From: Truepera sp.
GTDB taxonomy: Bacteria > Deinococcota > Deinococci > Deinococcales > Trueperaceae
Reading direction: 5' to 3'
Length of the DNA: 64,000 nucleotides
NCBI GenBank assembly: GCA_032027045.1
Contig: JAVSMU010000001.1
Location: 2,568,620-2,632,619, forward strand
This document shows, in pieces, positions 35,370-46,000 of this stretch (position 1 is its first letter; each line of letters opens with the position of its first letter). The notes below the pieces were generated by a model that was not told the DNA's origin, made no database searches, and saw nothing but the letters and a program-made list of their open reading frames with translations. A program made the translations under genes and the position numbers.

Positions 35370-37241
35370 ATGAAGTACCGGATCGTTGCTCTTCTCGCCC
35401 TCGCGCTGCTTGCCGGGGCGTTGTTCCCACTCACCGCTTCCTCGCCACCCGACGCCGACTCGGCGCTGCTGCCGTACGAGGAGCTGAAGACGGCTCGCGC
35501 CACGGGTGACGCGGCCATGCTCGAGCGGCTGGCCTTCGAGAGCGACCGCTACTCCGCCTACTTAGCGGCCACGGAGCTCTCCGCCTGGCCCCAGCTCTCG
35601 CCAAGGCTACGGCTCAGGGGCCTGGAGCGGGCGCTGGAGCTGCGCATGCCGGATCCTCTCATGAAGGCTGAGACACAACGCCTGGAACTCATGCGTGGCG
35701 AGCTCGCCGAGGCGGCCGGCGAGACCGCCACGGCCATCGCCGCCTACCGCGCCGCCCTGCCCGACCCCAACGCCATCGAGGCCTTCACGCGGCTCGAGAC
35801 CGATCCTTACCGCCTCGCGGCCGGACTCCTGGGCGTGAACCACTACGAGGCGGCGCTGCAGGCTCTCGGCGGCCGTCCGGCGCCGTCGATCGAGGCGCCG
35901 GCCTTGCGGGCCCTGGGCCGCTACGAGGAGGCCCTGGCCGCCTACCGCAACTGGTTGAAGGAGGACCCCAACAGCGAGACCGCCGCCCTAGGGGTCGCCT
36001 GGTGCCTCTACTACCTGCAACGTAACGGCGAGGCGACGGCGGCCTTCACGGCCCTCGGTCCGGCCGGCAACCAGGGCCTGGGGCTGCTGGCAAACCGCGC
36101 CGGCCGCACCGCCGACGCGGTGCGTTACCTGCGGCAGACGGGCCGCGCCGACCTCATCTGGCTGGCCACCGACCTGCTCGAGGCGCGTGCACAGTATGCC
36201 GAGGCCCTGCCCCTGTACCTGGAGCTGGCGGCGGGGAGCAGCGCCTACACCGACGACGCCGCGTACCGCGCCTACGTGCTTGCCGCACGGTTGGGCGACG
36301 CCGCCGCCCAGCGCGAAGCCCTCGACGCCATTCCGCTCGGGAGCTTCTTCGCCCTCAAGCTGGGCGGCTTACCGGCGGCGCCCGACCCCGGTTCGGCGCC
36401 GGTAGGCGAGTACTCGCGCGCGGCCTTGGCGGAAGACGCGGCTACACTGGCAGCGCCGGCCCTGGCGCTGGCCGCCGACCTGGTGGTGACGGGGGACCCT
36501 TCGTCGGCCACCGGCGAACTCCTGTTCGCCCTGCGTGACGCCGAGGCCGCCGGCGACGTCGACGCCACTCTTCAACTCGCAGAGCAGCTGCAGGCCCTCG
36601 ACGAGTACCGCCAGAGCAGCCGTGCCGCTCGCGCGCTGCTCGCCAAGGGCGTGGACGACCTGCGCGCTTGGCGCCTGGCCTATCCGCCGGCCTGGCCGGC
36701 GACCGTGACCGCCGCCGCGGCCGAGAACCAGCTCGAGCCCGCCCTCATCTGGGCCGTCATGCGCCAGGAGTCGGCGTTCAGCCCGGTGGCCGTCTCGCGC
36801 TCCAACGCCATGGGCCTCATGCAGGTGGTGCCCTCCACCTGGGACTGGATCGCCGAGTTGCGCAAGGAGAGCCCGGGCGATCCGTTCGACCTCGTCAGCA
36901 ACATCAACTACGGCGCCACCTACCTGCGCTGGCTCCTCAACTACTTCGACGGCGACGAGGAACTGGTGATCGCCGGTTACAACGGCGGCCAGGGTTACGT
37001 GCGCCGCACCCTCGAGGGTGAGAGCGTGGACGGGAACCGCGACGACTTCTACCGCCACCTGGATCACGGCGAGACGCGGGAGTACCTTCAGGTCGTCTAC
37101 GAGAACCTGGTCATCTACCGCATGCTTTACCCCGGTCTGGCTGCGGGCCTCGACGAAGGCTTGGACCATGCTGAAGTTGCAGCTATCGTTCCGGCTACCG
37201 TTCCGACGGCCGCCAGCTCCTCAGCAACTGAAAGCCCCTAG
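35370..37241 (+). CDS. slt: Soluble lytic murein transglycosylase
   Basis: A 623-residue exported protein: signal peptide about 1-25 (LLALALLAGALFPLTA), a long alpha-helical superhelix with TPR-like repeats (about 60-430; e.g. GRYEEALAAYRNWLKEDPNSE), then a C-terminal SLT domain. Catalytic Glu467 is in MRQESAFSPVAVSRSNAMGL, followed by MQVVPSTW, NINYGATYLRWLL and AGYNGG. It cleaves peptidoglycan glycan strands to 1,6-anhydro ends. ATG 35370 lies 6 nt after TAGACT (leaderless). Its 3' end overlaps the convergent Nudix gene by 47 bp. Confidence 0.92.
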   Translation: MKYRIVALLALALLAGALFPLTASSPPDADSALLPYEELKTARATGDAAMLERLAFESDRYSAYLAATELSAWPQLSPRLRLRGLERALELRMPDPLMKAETQRLELMRGELAEAAGETATAIAAYRAALPDPNAIEAFTRLETDPYRLAAGLLGVNHYEAALQALGGRPAPSIEAPALRALGRYEEALAAYRNWLKEDPNSETAALGVAWCLYYLQRNGEATAAFTALGPAGNQGLGLLANRAGRTADAVRYLRQTGRADLIWLATDLLEARAQYAEALPLYLELAAGSSAYTDDAAYRAYVLAARLGDAAAQREALDAIPLGSFFALKLGGLPAAPDPGSAPVGEYSRAALAEDAATLAAPALALAADLVVTGDPSSATGELLFALRDAEAAGDVDATLQLAEQLQALDEYRQSSRAARALLAKGVDDLRAWRLAYPPAWPATVTAAAAENQLEPALIWAVMRQESAFSPVAVSRSNAMGLMQVVPSTWDWIAELRKESPGDPFDLVSNINYGATYLRWLLNYFDGDEELVIAGYNGGQGYVRRTLEGESVDGNRDDFYRHLDHGETREYLQVVYENLVIYRMLYPGLAAGLDEGLDHAEVAAIVPATVPTAASSSATESP

Positions 37242-37719
37242 CCACCACGCCGAGGGTCCACGGGTCGGCGTGGGGGTCGACTTCTAGCAGTGGCAAGGCT
37301 GCGGGCCCGAACCAGCGGCCCTGGTCGTGCTTCCCCTGCTCGAGGTGTGGCCGTTCGAGGTCGCCTGCGGCCCTCACCAGTAGGTCGATCTCGCGCCGCC
37401 GCGTCCCGCCCGCCTCCCAGTCGAGCAACTCGACCACTGGGCCGACGGCGGTCAACTGCCACCCCGTCTCCTCGGCCAGTTCACGGGCGAGCGCTTGAAG
37501 CACCGACTCGCCGGCCTCTGCGTGACCGCCCACCAGATCCCAGCGGCCGGGGAACAGCTCCCTCGTGAGGCTGCGGCGTTGAAGGTAGATGCGGCCGCCA
37601 TCATCGGCTACGAGCGCTCCGACAACCAAGCGGCGCGCGTCGGCTTCCGCGGAAGCCGCGAACTCTTCTAGCGCGGCCGCCGAGGCCACGAACCCAACCT
37701 TGACCTCAGGATCCCTCAC
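37195..37719 (-). CDS. Nudix hydrolase
   Basis: A 174-codon frame giving a Nudix protein with the box GGHAEAGESVLQALARELAE followed by ETGW near residues 78-101 (G, REL, EE positions kept). An N-terminal extension (KVGFVASAAALEEFAASAEA) precedes VVGALVADDGGRIYLQRRS. GTG 37719 is preferred because GGAGG lies 6 nt upstream; a longer frame to 37767 exists. Substrate unknown. The C-terminal LLRSWRPSER is encoded within the overlap with slt. Confidence 0.83.
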   Translation of the reverse strand: MRDPEVKVGFVASAAALEEFAASAEADARRLVVGALVADDGGRIYLQRRSLTRELFPGRWDLVGGHAEAGESVLQALARELAEETGWQLTAVGPVVELLDWEAGGTRRREIDLLVRAAGDLERPHLEQGKHDQGRWFGPAALPLLEVDPHADPWTLGVVARGFQLLRSWRPSER

Positions 37720-37984
37720 TTTAGGCCTCCACCGCACAAGGTTGACACTTGGCCTCGTGGGCGGCAAGTTCGAGCTGGTTTGAGCATCGGCGGCGGCACC
37801 GCCAACGGTTCTTGGCGGGCGCCGATGCGTCTAGCCCCGTCGGCCCTATAACAGGAAATCTAAACCGGAGTTCACCAAACTTACCGAAATGGCACGCCGT
37901 TCTCCCCTACAATGTCTGACCTCCCCGGTCGGCCGGTCGTTCGGACCGCCTCGCCGGCCTCGGGGGCATCGTATGGAGGCAGAT

Positions 37985-38212
37985 ATGAAACCGCTCGTCC
38001 TCATAGGTGTGATCCTCATCGTGCTAGGCGTGGCGGGGTTCGTCGTCAAGCGCGTCACTTACACCACCAACACGTCCAAGGTCGATCTCGGCCCGGTAGA
38101 GTTGACGGCTTCCGAGAAGCGGAGTATCGATATCCCGGACATCGCGTCCGGAGTTGCCGTCGTTGCCGGCATCGTACTCGTGGTCGCTGGGTCGCGTTCC
38201 CGGCCCCGCTGA
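37985..38212 (+). CDS. Small membrane protein, two helices
   Basis: A 75-residue protein: helix one about 3-22 (LVLIGVILIVLGVAGFVV), a loop with TYTTNTSKVDLGPVELTASE, and helix two about 53-69 (ASGVAVVAGIVLVVAG). The layout with a YTT..(K)VDLGP loop occurs in small uncharacterised membrane proteins of many bacteria. ATG 37985 has ggagg 6 nt upstream. A second two-helix protein follows at 38482. Role unknown. Confidence 0.7.
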   Translation: MKPLVLIGVILIVLGVAGFVVKRVTYTTNTSKVDLGPVELTASEKRSIDIPDIASGVAVVAGIVLVVAGSRSRPR

Positions 38213-38252
38213 GCTGACCCGACCTGCGCCTCGTGCCGCTAGGCTTTCCGCG

Positions 38253-38330
38253 CCTGCGCCGCCAGGCTTCCTTAGCCTGTGCCGCGAGGCTTCCTTACCT
38301 GCGCCGCGAGGCTTCCTTGGCCTGTGCCGC
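38253..38330. repeat. Short tandem repeat, 22-23 bp unit
   Basis: Three and a half units of a CCTG(C/T)GCCGCGAGGCTTCCTT-like sequence at 38253-38275, 38276-38298, 38299-38320 and a partial to 38330. It fills part of the 269-bp gap between the two small membrane genes. No gene is seen in that gap. Confidence 0.75.
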
Positions 38331-38481
38331 GTGGGTTCAAGCCAACTTGCATGACCGCCAGGCGATGTACCTAACGCACGGCAACCGGGGGGCGTTCGAG
38401 CCTATCGTTGCCCTATCACGTTGGAGCGCTTCTCGGCCGGGTTGGCCGCCACGAGGGGCCGCTCCTCGCTAGGAGGTACCG

Positions 38482-38730
38482 ATGAAGCGCTTCACCTTCG
38501 GTGGGCTTGGCCTGTTGGGCGTCTCTCTCGTCGTGCTGATCATCAAGGGCATCGCCATACCGCCCGCGCTCAACAAGGTGGACGCGGGCCATACGGCCTC
38601 CATAGGGCCGTTCATCAGTGACGTGAACTTCGTCGAGGTTCTGGCTTGCCTGGGTGTCGTGGTGGGCATATTGCTCATCATCGTTGGCCTGAGCGGGGCC
38701 CCCAAAGGCGAGCTCGGCTACCGCCGCTGA
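38482..38730 (+). CDS. Small membrane protein, two helices
   Basis: An 82-residue protein with helices at about 7-25 (GLGLLGVSLVVLIIKGIAI) and 50-70 (VEVLACLGVVVGILLIIVG) joined by a polar loop with a KVDAG segment reminiscent of the gene at 37985. A strong ribosome site aggaggt lies 5 nt before the ATG. Similar size and topology suggest a diverged relative of its neighbour, but residue identity is low by eye. Function unknown. Confidence 0.65.
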   Translation: MKRFTFGGLGLLGVSLVVLIIKGIAIPPALNKVDAGHTASIGPFISDVNFVEVLACLGVVVGILLIIVGLSGAPKGELGYRR

Positions 38731-38755
38731 CGCGCCGCTCGGCACTTGCCGTCCC

Positions 38756-38811
38756 ATAACGAAAGCGCCCGTCCTCGCGGCGAGTCTCGATCCCTCGGCC
38801 TGGACGGGTGC
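38756..38811 (-). terminator. Candidate rRNA-unit terminator
   Basis: Downstream of tRNA-Gly on the minus strand, CCCGTCC and GGACGGG can pair around a loop that contains a small CTCG-CGAG hairpin. The following sequence is only weakly T-rich (GCTTTCGTT). Reasonable place, modest signal. Confidence 0.4.
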
Positions 38812-38817
38812 TTCGTG

Positions 38818-38894
<77 letters not shown>

Positions 38895-38944
38895 TACGGA
38901 GCGGTCTGAGACACTTGGCCCCAGACCGGCTCCTTCTAAAATAA

Positions 38945-39066
38945 CCTCCTCGCACTGACCTACTCTTGCAGGGAGCTGCCCCCCAACTACCATCGGCGCT
39001 GGCGTGCTTAACTTCCGAGTTCGGAATGGGGTCGGGTGGGTCCACGCCGCCACGAGCACGAAGAGG
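38945..39066 (-). rRNA. rrf: 5S rRNA
   Basis: About 122 nt. Helix I pairs CCTCTTCG (5' end, 39066-39059) with CGAGGAGG (3' end, 38952-38945). The conserved core includes CCATTCCGAACTCGGAAG, the AAGC motif and GAGAGTAGG-type region (here AAGAGTAGGTC). It lies 64 bp after the 23S end. Ends are set by the helix and may be off by one or two bases. Confidence 0.93.
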
Positions 39067-39259
39067 AAAGATATGGACAGGTTATAGAAGGCAAGCTCAG
39101 GTGTCTACACTCGGAATGAGTCCGAGAAATGGTCAAGTCCTCGACCGATTAGTACTGGTCAGCTAAACACGTTGCCGCGCTTACACTCCCAGCCTATCAA
39201 CCCGGTGGTCTTCCGGGGGTCTTACTCCCTAAAGGGATGGGAAAGCTCATCTTGGAGTC

Positions 39260-39294
<35 letters not shown>

Positions 39295-39408
39295 TCCGCA
39301 CGTAGCTACTTAGCATGTGCCGTTGGTACGACAGCTAAGACACTAGCGGTGCGTCCACTCCGGTCCTCTCGTACTAGGAGCAGCTCTCCTCAACTTTCCT
39401 ACGCCCAC

Positions 39409-39460
<52 letters not shown>

Positions 39461-39462
39461 AT

Positions 39463-39495
<33 letters not shown>

Positions 39496-39568
39496 TCTCC
39501 AGCCCCAGGATATGACGAGCCGACATCGAGGTGCCAAACACCGCCGCCGATATGAACTCTCGGGCGGT

Positions 39569-39623
<55 letters not shown>

Positions 39624-39745
39624 AGGTACCACCGGTTCACTAGGGCCGACTTTCGTCCCTGCTCGACATGTACGTCTCGCAGTCAAGCTCCCTTATACCC
39701 TTGCGCTCTATGCACGATTTCCGACCGTGCTGAGGGAACCTTTGC

Positions 39746-39792
<47 letters not shown>

Positions 39793-39949
39793 ACCAGACG
39801 CTGTTCCCCACCCGGATAACGGGTGCAGGTTAGACGATCGAACCGATCAGGGTGGTATTTCACCGATGACTCCACCGAGCCTAGCGGCCCGGTTTCACAG
39901 TCTCCCACCTATGCTACACAGATCAGTCCAAGCGTCAACATCAAGCTGT

Positions 39950-39981
<32 letters not shown>

Positions 39982-40097
39982 GCGGGTAGGCCGCATCTAT
40001 ACAGCCAATTCAATTTCACCGAGTCCCTGGTTGAGACAGCGCTCCAGTCGTTACACCATTCGTGCAGGTCAGAACTTACCTGACAAGGAATTTCGCT

Positions 40098-40377
40098 CTT
40101 TAGTCTTACCCAAACTTACCGGGCGGACAGCAGTCCTTGGCTGCTGTCCCTGCATGTCGCCATGCAGATGGGACCATATCTTCGTCCGAATAGCCGGACG
40201 TCCGGCGTGTGGTCTCTGAGGGGTCATGCCAATGTGGCAGCGGACTTCCCTGCTGATTGCCTGCGCCGCGCGGATTGTCACTGCCCGCTTGAGGGCTAGT
40301 ACCGGCGGATTCTCAGGGTTTCCAGCATATAGCCAGATGCGCACCTCACCATTACTGATGAGGGGGGCAGCATTCCT
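40098..40377 (-). other. Group I intron 2, 23S site L1931
   Basis: 280 nt inserted after the T of CCTAAGGT (E. coli U1931). A short P1 can form from exon GGT plus intron AG with CTGCC, with U.G at the splice site; it is weaker than in intron 1. Core: P-like ATGCTGGAAACCCTGAG (about 40312-40328), Q-like GGCAATCAGCAGGGAAG (40245-40261), R CTCAGAGACCACACG (40206-40220), S AAGATATGGTCCC (about 40170-40182). P7 is GACCA with TGGTC. P9 is CTGCATG-GCGA-CATGCAG, and a 9-bp GGACAGCAG hairpin follows. It ends in G (40098) before AGCGAAATTCC. No endonuclease gene. Confidence 0.9.
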
Positions 40378-40391
40378 ACCTTAGGACCGTT
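40378..40391 (-). other. 14-nt exon between the two 23S introns
   Basis: AACGGTCCTAAGGT, equal to E. coli 23S positions 1918-1931 and universally conserved. It holds the 3' strand of helix 69. Both introns must be removed exactly for this segment to be joined to its neighbours. Confidence 0.9.
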
Positions 40392-40713
40392 CTTACTGTT
40401 AACACCGGTCAGAATTCAACCAGTGCGGCAATTTCTGCCCTCCATGTCGCCATGGAGATCGGACCATATCATCTACTCGAAGCAGGCGGCGATGGTTGAT
40501 CGCTTCGAGTTCGCTCAGCGTATGGCCTCTGAGGATTCTCCCAACAGGTTGATGATCGATATCGTCAACACCGCGGGAGTCTTTCCTGCTGATTGTCCGC
40601 ACCTCACGCGTTGTCACTGCCGCCATCATAAGCGATGTGGCGAGTAGCGGAGGATTCTCGGAGTTTCCAGCATATGGCTGAGTTTATTTGCGTAACTACA
40701 ACGGTCAGCTTTT
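40392..40713 (-). other. Group I intron 1, 23S site L1917
   Basis: 322 nt inserted in helix 69 after the T of GTAACTAT (E. coli U1917). P1: exon CGTAACTAT pairs with internal guide GTAGTTACG (40691-40699), nine pairs with U.G at the splice site. Core elements in order: P-like ATGCTGGAAAC (about 40662-40674), Q-like ACAATCAGCAGG (about 40585-40597), R CTCAGAGGCCATACG (40519-40533), S GATATGGTCC (about 40461-40470). P7 forms from GGCCAT with ATGGTC. P9 is CTCCATG-GCGA-CATGGAG, a GNRA-capped 7-bp stem. The intron ends in G (40392) followed by exon AACGGTCC. No meaningful reading frame is inside. Confidence 0.93.
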
Positions 40714-42154
40714 ATAGTTACGGCCGCCGTTCACTGGGGCTTCAGTTCGGCGCTTTCACGCCTCCCGTTGACCTTCCAGCACCGGGCAGGTGTCACACCC
40801 TATACATCCCCTATAAGGGTTAGCAGAGTGCTGTGATTGTGGTAAACAGTCGCTAGAGCCAATTCACTGCGCCCACCTCAGGCGATCCTTGCGGACAACC
40901 TTACACGTGGGACCCCTTCTCCCGAAGTTACGGGGCTATTTTGCAGAGTTCCTTAACCAGGGTTCTCTCGCGCGCCTTAGTGCTCTTACACTCGCCTACC
41001 TGTGTCGGTTTTGGTACGGGCGCCATCGCTTCAACGTTTAGAGGTTTTTCTTGGCACCGTGGATTCAACCAGTTATCAGTCCCGTAGGACCTTCCCGACG
41101 TACGTCATCTACGCGGAGGGCGGATTTTCCTATCCCTCCAGACTTCGTACGCCGCCGGGCATAGCCATAGCTCCGGATGGCCTATCCTAATGCGTCACCC
41201 CATCACTCCACGACGGCGGGGCAGGAATGTTGACCTGCTGTCCATCGACTACGCCTTTCGGCCTCGCCTTAGGTCCCGCCTAACCCTGAGTGGACGACCC
41301 TTGCTCAGGAACCCTTAGGCTTTCGGCGGAAGGGATTCTCACCCTTCTTATCGTTACTAATTCCTGCATTCGCACTTCCGATACCTCCACGGCTCCTTAC
41401 GGTACCGCTTCAACGGCTTACGGAACGCTCCCCTACCCAGCACTGCTTAGCAGCACTGACGCAGTTTCGGTGCATGGCTTAGCCCCGATCATCTTCGGCG
41501 CAGAGACACTCGACTAGTGAGCTATTACGCACTCTTTAAAGGAATGGCTGCTTCTAAGCCAACCTCCTAGCTGTCCTAGCGTCTCCACATCCTTTCCCAC
41601 TTAGCCATGACTTGGGGACCTTAACTGGCGTTCTGGGTTGTTTCCCTCTTGTCTGCGAAAGTTAGCTCACGCAGACTGACTCCCGGGGTATGAACCGACG
41701 GCCTTCAGAGTTTGACAGGGTTTGGTAAGCTGGTGAGCCCCCTAGCCCAATCAGTGCTTTACAACCATCGGTGAACCCCCGAGGCTAGTCCTAAAACTAT
41801 TTCGGGGAGAACCAGCTATCTCCGGATTCGGTTAGCTTTTCACTCCTAACCACAGCTCATCCCAAGAGTTTTAAACCTCAACGGGTTCGGTCCTCCACTT
41901 CCTTTTACGGAAGCTTCAACCTGGCCATGGCTAGCTCATCCGGTTTCGGGTCTACTGATAGCGCCTGAACGCCCTGTTCAGACTCGCTTTCGCTACGCCT
42001 CCGCCTATCGGCTTAAACTCGGCACTACCAGTAAGTCGCAGGATCATGCTTCAAGAGGCACGCCACCACCCGTTCATATCCGAAGATATGCATAGGGCTG
42101 TGACTGCTTGTAAGCACACGGTTTCAGGTACTATTTCACTCCCCTCACGGGGTG

Positions 42155-42195
<41 letters not shown>

Positions 42196-42670
42196 GTCGG
42201 AATATTTAGCCTTACGGGGTGGTCCCCGTAGATTCACGCGAGGTTCCACGTGACTCGCGCTACTCAGGTGCCGGCTAGGCTTCCGCGCATTTCGCGTACG
42301 GGGCTATCACCCGCTATGGCGCGCCTTTCCAGTGCGCTTCCGCTATACGCTCGAGTCCACGTTGCCGGTCCTACAACCCCGGCTCCCGTAGGAGCCGGTT
42401 TAGGCTATTCCCTTTTCGCTCGCCGCTACTGGGGGAATCGAGGTTTCTTTATTTTCCTCCAGGTACTTAGATGTTTCAGTTCCCTGGGTTCCCTCCACAT
42501 GACCTATGTATTCAGTCATGGGTAGTGGGGGTTCGCCCCACTGGGTTTCCCCATTCGGAGATCCTCGGATCTACGCTTGCTTCCAGCTTCCCGAGGCTTA
42601 TCGCAGGTAGCCACGTCCTTCATCGGTTCGACTGCCAAGGCATCCACCGTGTGCCCTTAGTAACTTGACC

Positions 42671-42852
42671 CATTTCTTGCAATTTCATTTTGATGTGTAT
42701 GAGCAGACACGCGATTCTGGGCTTGAAAAAACCCGATTCGCGGCTCGTACGATCTTTCGTCCCTCACGGGACCAAGTGCTCGTTCGAGCCCTGATGTCTT
42801 GCCTTCTATTCACCTGTCAATGTTCTCGCCGGTCTTTCGAGCGGCAAAGTTG
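42671..42852 (-). other. 23S leader region
   Basis: About 180 bp between the promoter and the 23S 5' end, AT-richer than the surroundings. It contains facing CGCGA...TCGCG arms around 42707-42744 with a T6 run and probably folds with post-23S sequence for processing. No gene is seen. Confidence 0.5.
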
Positions 42853-42882
42853 AGTGTACACCTGGGGCTCGAAGGGTGTCAA
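42853..42882 (-). promoter_or_regulatory. Promoter of the 23S-5S-tRNA-Gly unit
   Basis: Consensus-like sigma-A promoter on the minus strand: -35 TTGACA (42877-42882), 18-bp spacer, -10 TACACT (42853-42858). The best -35/-10 pair near the rRNA genes. Confidence 0.85.
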
Positions 42883-43069
42883 GCGTCTTCGGAGCAGCGT
42901 TTATCGGCAAGGGCTGTGAGAGGTAGTCGTTCACCGTGGCGACATTCTTGATCGCTGGGCGGTAAAGAACGTCGGGGAGCCGGGGAGGCCAACTCGCCGC
43001 CGTCATGCCATCTGCCACTACTTGCGTTGGGTAGTGCGCCAACGGGGCGTCGAGGGCTCGCGCCGTGCC

Positions 43070-43075
43070 TATACT
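43070..43075 (+). promoter_or_regulatory. Leaderless-type -10 of the SARP regulator
   Basis: TATACT ends 5 nt before ATG 43081. The rest of the gap from 42883 to 43069 holds no gene or other clear signal. Confidence 0.6.
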
Positions 43076-43080
43076 TTGCT

Positions 43081-46000
43081 ATGCGCTTGCGGACTCTCGG
43101 GGGGTTAGGCCTGCCGGGTGGAGGGTTCCGGAGGCAGAAGCCTCTGCTCCTTCTCGCTTACCTGGCTGTGGAGGGACCGAGGGACCGTAGGTACCTCTCG
43201 GAACTCTTCTGGCCGACGGCCGCGAACCCGCGCCAGAGTCTCTCCGTGGCCCTGTCGCAGATCCGGCACCACTTGCCGCAAGCGGTCCATGTCGACGGCT
43301 TCACCCTTTCGACTCGGCTCGCGTGTGACGCCGTGGAGTTGAAGGAGGCGGCGGCGGACGGCGACTCGGGGCGTGTCGTCGAGCTTTACGGCGGCACTTT
43401 CCTGGCGGGCGTCGATATCCCTGAGCGTGGGGTCGAGCTGGAGGAGTGGTTGTTCCTCACCCGTGAGCTACTTGCGCTTCGGGCTCAGCGCGCCTTCGTT
43501 AGTGAGGGTGAGCGGGAGTTGGCTGCCGGCAGGCACGCATACGCCGCTAGGTTCGCCGAACGCGCCGTCTCGCTGGGCACCGATGCGGTCGACGCCGACG
43601 CCGACCTGTTGCGCCGCCTGCACCGGTTGCTTCTGGTTACGGATAATCCGCGTGCCGCGCCGGTCAAGAAGGAAGCGGAGGCCATGGGCTTGCCGCTGGA
43701 AGTAGGTGGCGAAGCAGGGCTCGAAGGCGTTGGTACGCGTCCTACGGCTCATAACGTTGCGCGGCTGTCGTCTCCGCTCGTGGGCAGAACTTCGGAGCTG
43801 GAGGAGATCGACTCACTGCTGCTCGCAGGCACCCGCCTGCTTACCGTGACGGGTCTGGGTGGAACCGGGAAATCGCGTCTCGTGGAGGCCCTGGCCACGC
43901 GGCTGGCGCATTCGGGGCGTTACGACCGCGTTCACTTCGTGGCGCTGGAATCGGCGAGCGAAGCAGCCGAGGTGCCGGCTCGGATCGCGGCGGCCATGGG
44001 GACGACGCTGAGCGGCAGGGATCCCGTGAGCGTGCTTGCGCAGCAGCTTGTCGCGGACCGCGCCGTCTTGATCCTTGACAACTTCGAGCACCTCACGGCC
44101 GCGGCTGCGGGCATCATGGCGCTGCTCGATGGGTGTCCTGGCTTGAACATCGTGGTGTCGTCGCGAGAACCGCTCGGGTTGCCGGCCGAATCGTTCTACC
44201 CCTTGGGTGGCTTGGGGCTGCCGAGCAGCGTGGAGGCGGTGAGCAGCGAGGAGGAGGGCTCCGAAGCGGTTGACCTCTTCCTGCTGACCGCCAGGCGTTA
44301 CGACCCACGTTTCGGGCTCGACGAGGCGGGCGCGCAGGCGGTGTTCCGCATCTGTCACTTGGTGACGGGTCTGCCGTTGGCGGTAGAGCTCGCCGGCGCG
44401 TTGATGCGCGTCATCCCGCCTACGGACCTGGCGCGCGAGTTGGAGGCGGACTTGGACGCGCTGGTCAGCGTTCAGCGCGACACGCCAAGCCAGAAGGCCG
44501 CCTTGCGCTTGACGTTCGAGCGTTCCTGGAAGCTGCTCACGGACGAGCAGCGGGCGGCGTTGGCGGGTTGCTCGCTGTTCCGTGGTGGTTTCACGCGCGA
44601 CGCTGCCGCAAGGGTGCTTGGCATGGACTTGCGTACCCTGAAGGGGTTGATGGACCGCGCGCTGCTGCAGCGCAGGGGCAACCGTTACGACCTCCACCCG
44701 CTCGTTAGGCAGTACGCGGCGGAAAAGCTGGACGCCGAAGCTGCTGCTGGCGAGTGGCGGTCGCGCCACGCGGAGCATTTCAGCGAGCAGCTCGCCGCTA
44801 AACGGTCCAGCTACCAGCGTGCGGGGGAGCGCAGCGCGTTCGAGGAACTAGACCGCGAATCCGCCAACATCCGCGCGGCCTGGGAATGGGCGGCCGCCGC
44901 GCGCCGCCACGACCTGCTCGACGAGATGGCGTACATGCTGTACGGCTACCTGGCGGCCCGCTTACGACGGGAAGAACTAACGCACCTGCTGACGATAGGG
45001 CTGGACAGCGTGGAAGCCGGATCGCTCGTGGCCGCACGCTTGACCACCTATTTGGCCAAGCACTCCACCCCCGACCAGCCCGCCAAGGCGCAAGCCCTGC
45101 TCGAGTCCGCCCTCACCATCGCCCGTCACGAGGAAAGCGACGGCGACGTCGGCATGATCCTCTCCGCCCTCGGCTTGGCGCTCATATATCAACGAGAGTT
45201 CGGCGCGGCGCGGCGCGCCTTGTCAGAGGCCGTGCCGCTGCTCGAGCACCACGACGACGGGAGGTCATTGGGCGGTTGCCTGTCCAACTTAGGCTTCGCG
45301 ACGAAGGAGTACGGAACCGTACTCTCGCTCTATGATCGCGCCATCACCGCGTGTCGGAGGGCAGGCAACATCTCGGACTTGGCGAAGATCATCTACAACC
45401 GAGCCATCCTCGTTGCGGGCATCTTCGGCGATTACGCCGGCGGCGTGGCCGGAATGGCGGAAGCGTTGGAGTTGGAGCACGAGAATGCCGCGAGGACATC
45501 CATGCTCTGCCACATGCACTCCTTCAGCGCCCTGTTCCTGATCCAGTTGGGCGACCTGGATTCTGCACGAGAGCACCACGCCAAGGCGCGACGCCTCGTC
45601 GAGGAACGCCAGCCCTGGGAGGAGCATAAGTTCAAGCTCGACATCGACGATTGGGTCCACGGACACATGCTGTTCGCCCGCGGCAACGTCGCCGAGGCTG
45701 TTGCATTCCTCGACGCTATCGACCTGCCTACTACCAGGGACCACGAGCTGATCGCCTGGTCCGCCTTTTTCGCTCGTGACCAAGCCAGGGTTCGCCATTT
45801 TCATGCGCTAGCCAAAGAGGCGGTTGGAACACAAGCAGTCGAATTCGAAGCGCCCGAGCTTCAGGCGTTCAGTCTCCTACTGGGCGCCGCCGACGCCGTG
45901 CTCGATGCTGCGGCTCGGGGTGAGCCCAGCGGCGCTAGCGTGGATGCGGTGGCGCCGCTGGTGAGCGCCTTGGAGCTGATCACCAGGTTCATGTTGGTGC

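Noticed and set aside
40098-40713. Simple 23S intervening sequence (RNase III-excised hairpin) or sequencing artefact
   Set aside because: Conserved group I core elements, P7 pairing, splice-site U.G and terminal G are present twice, which an IVS or artefact would not give.
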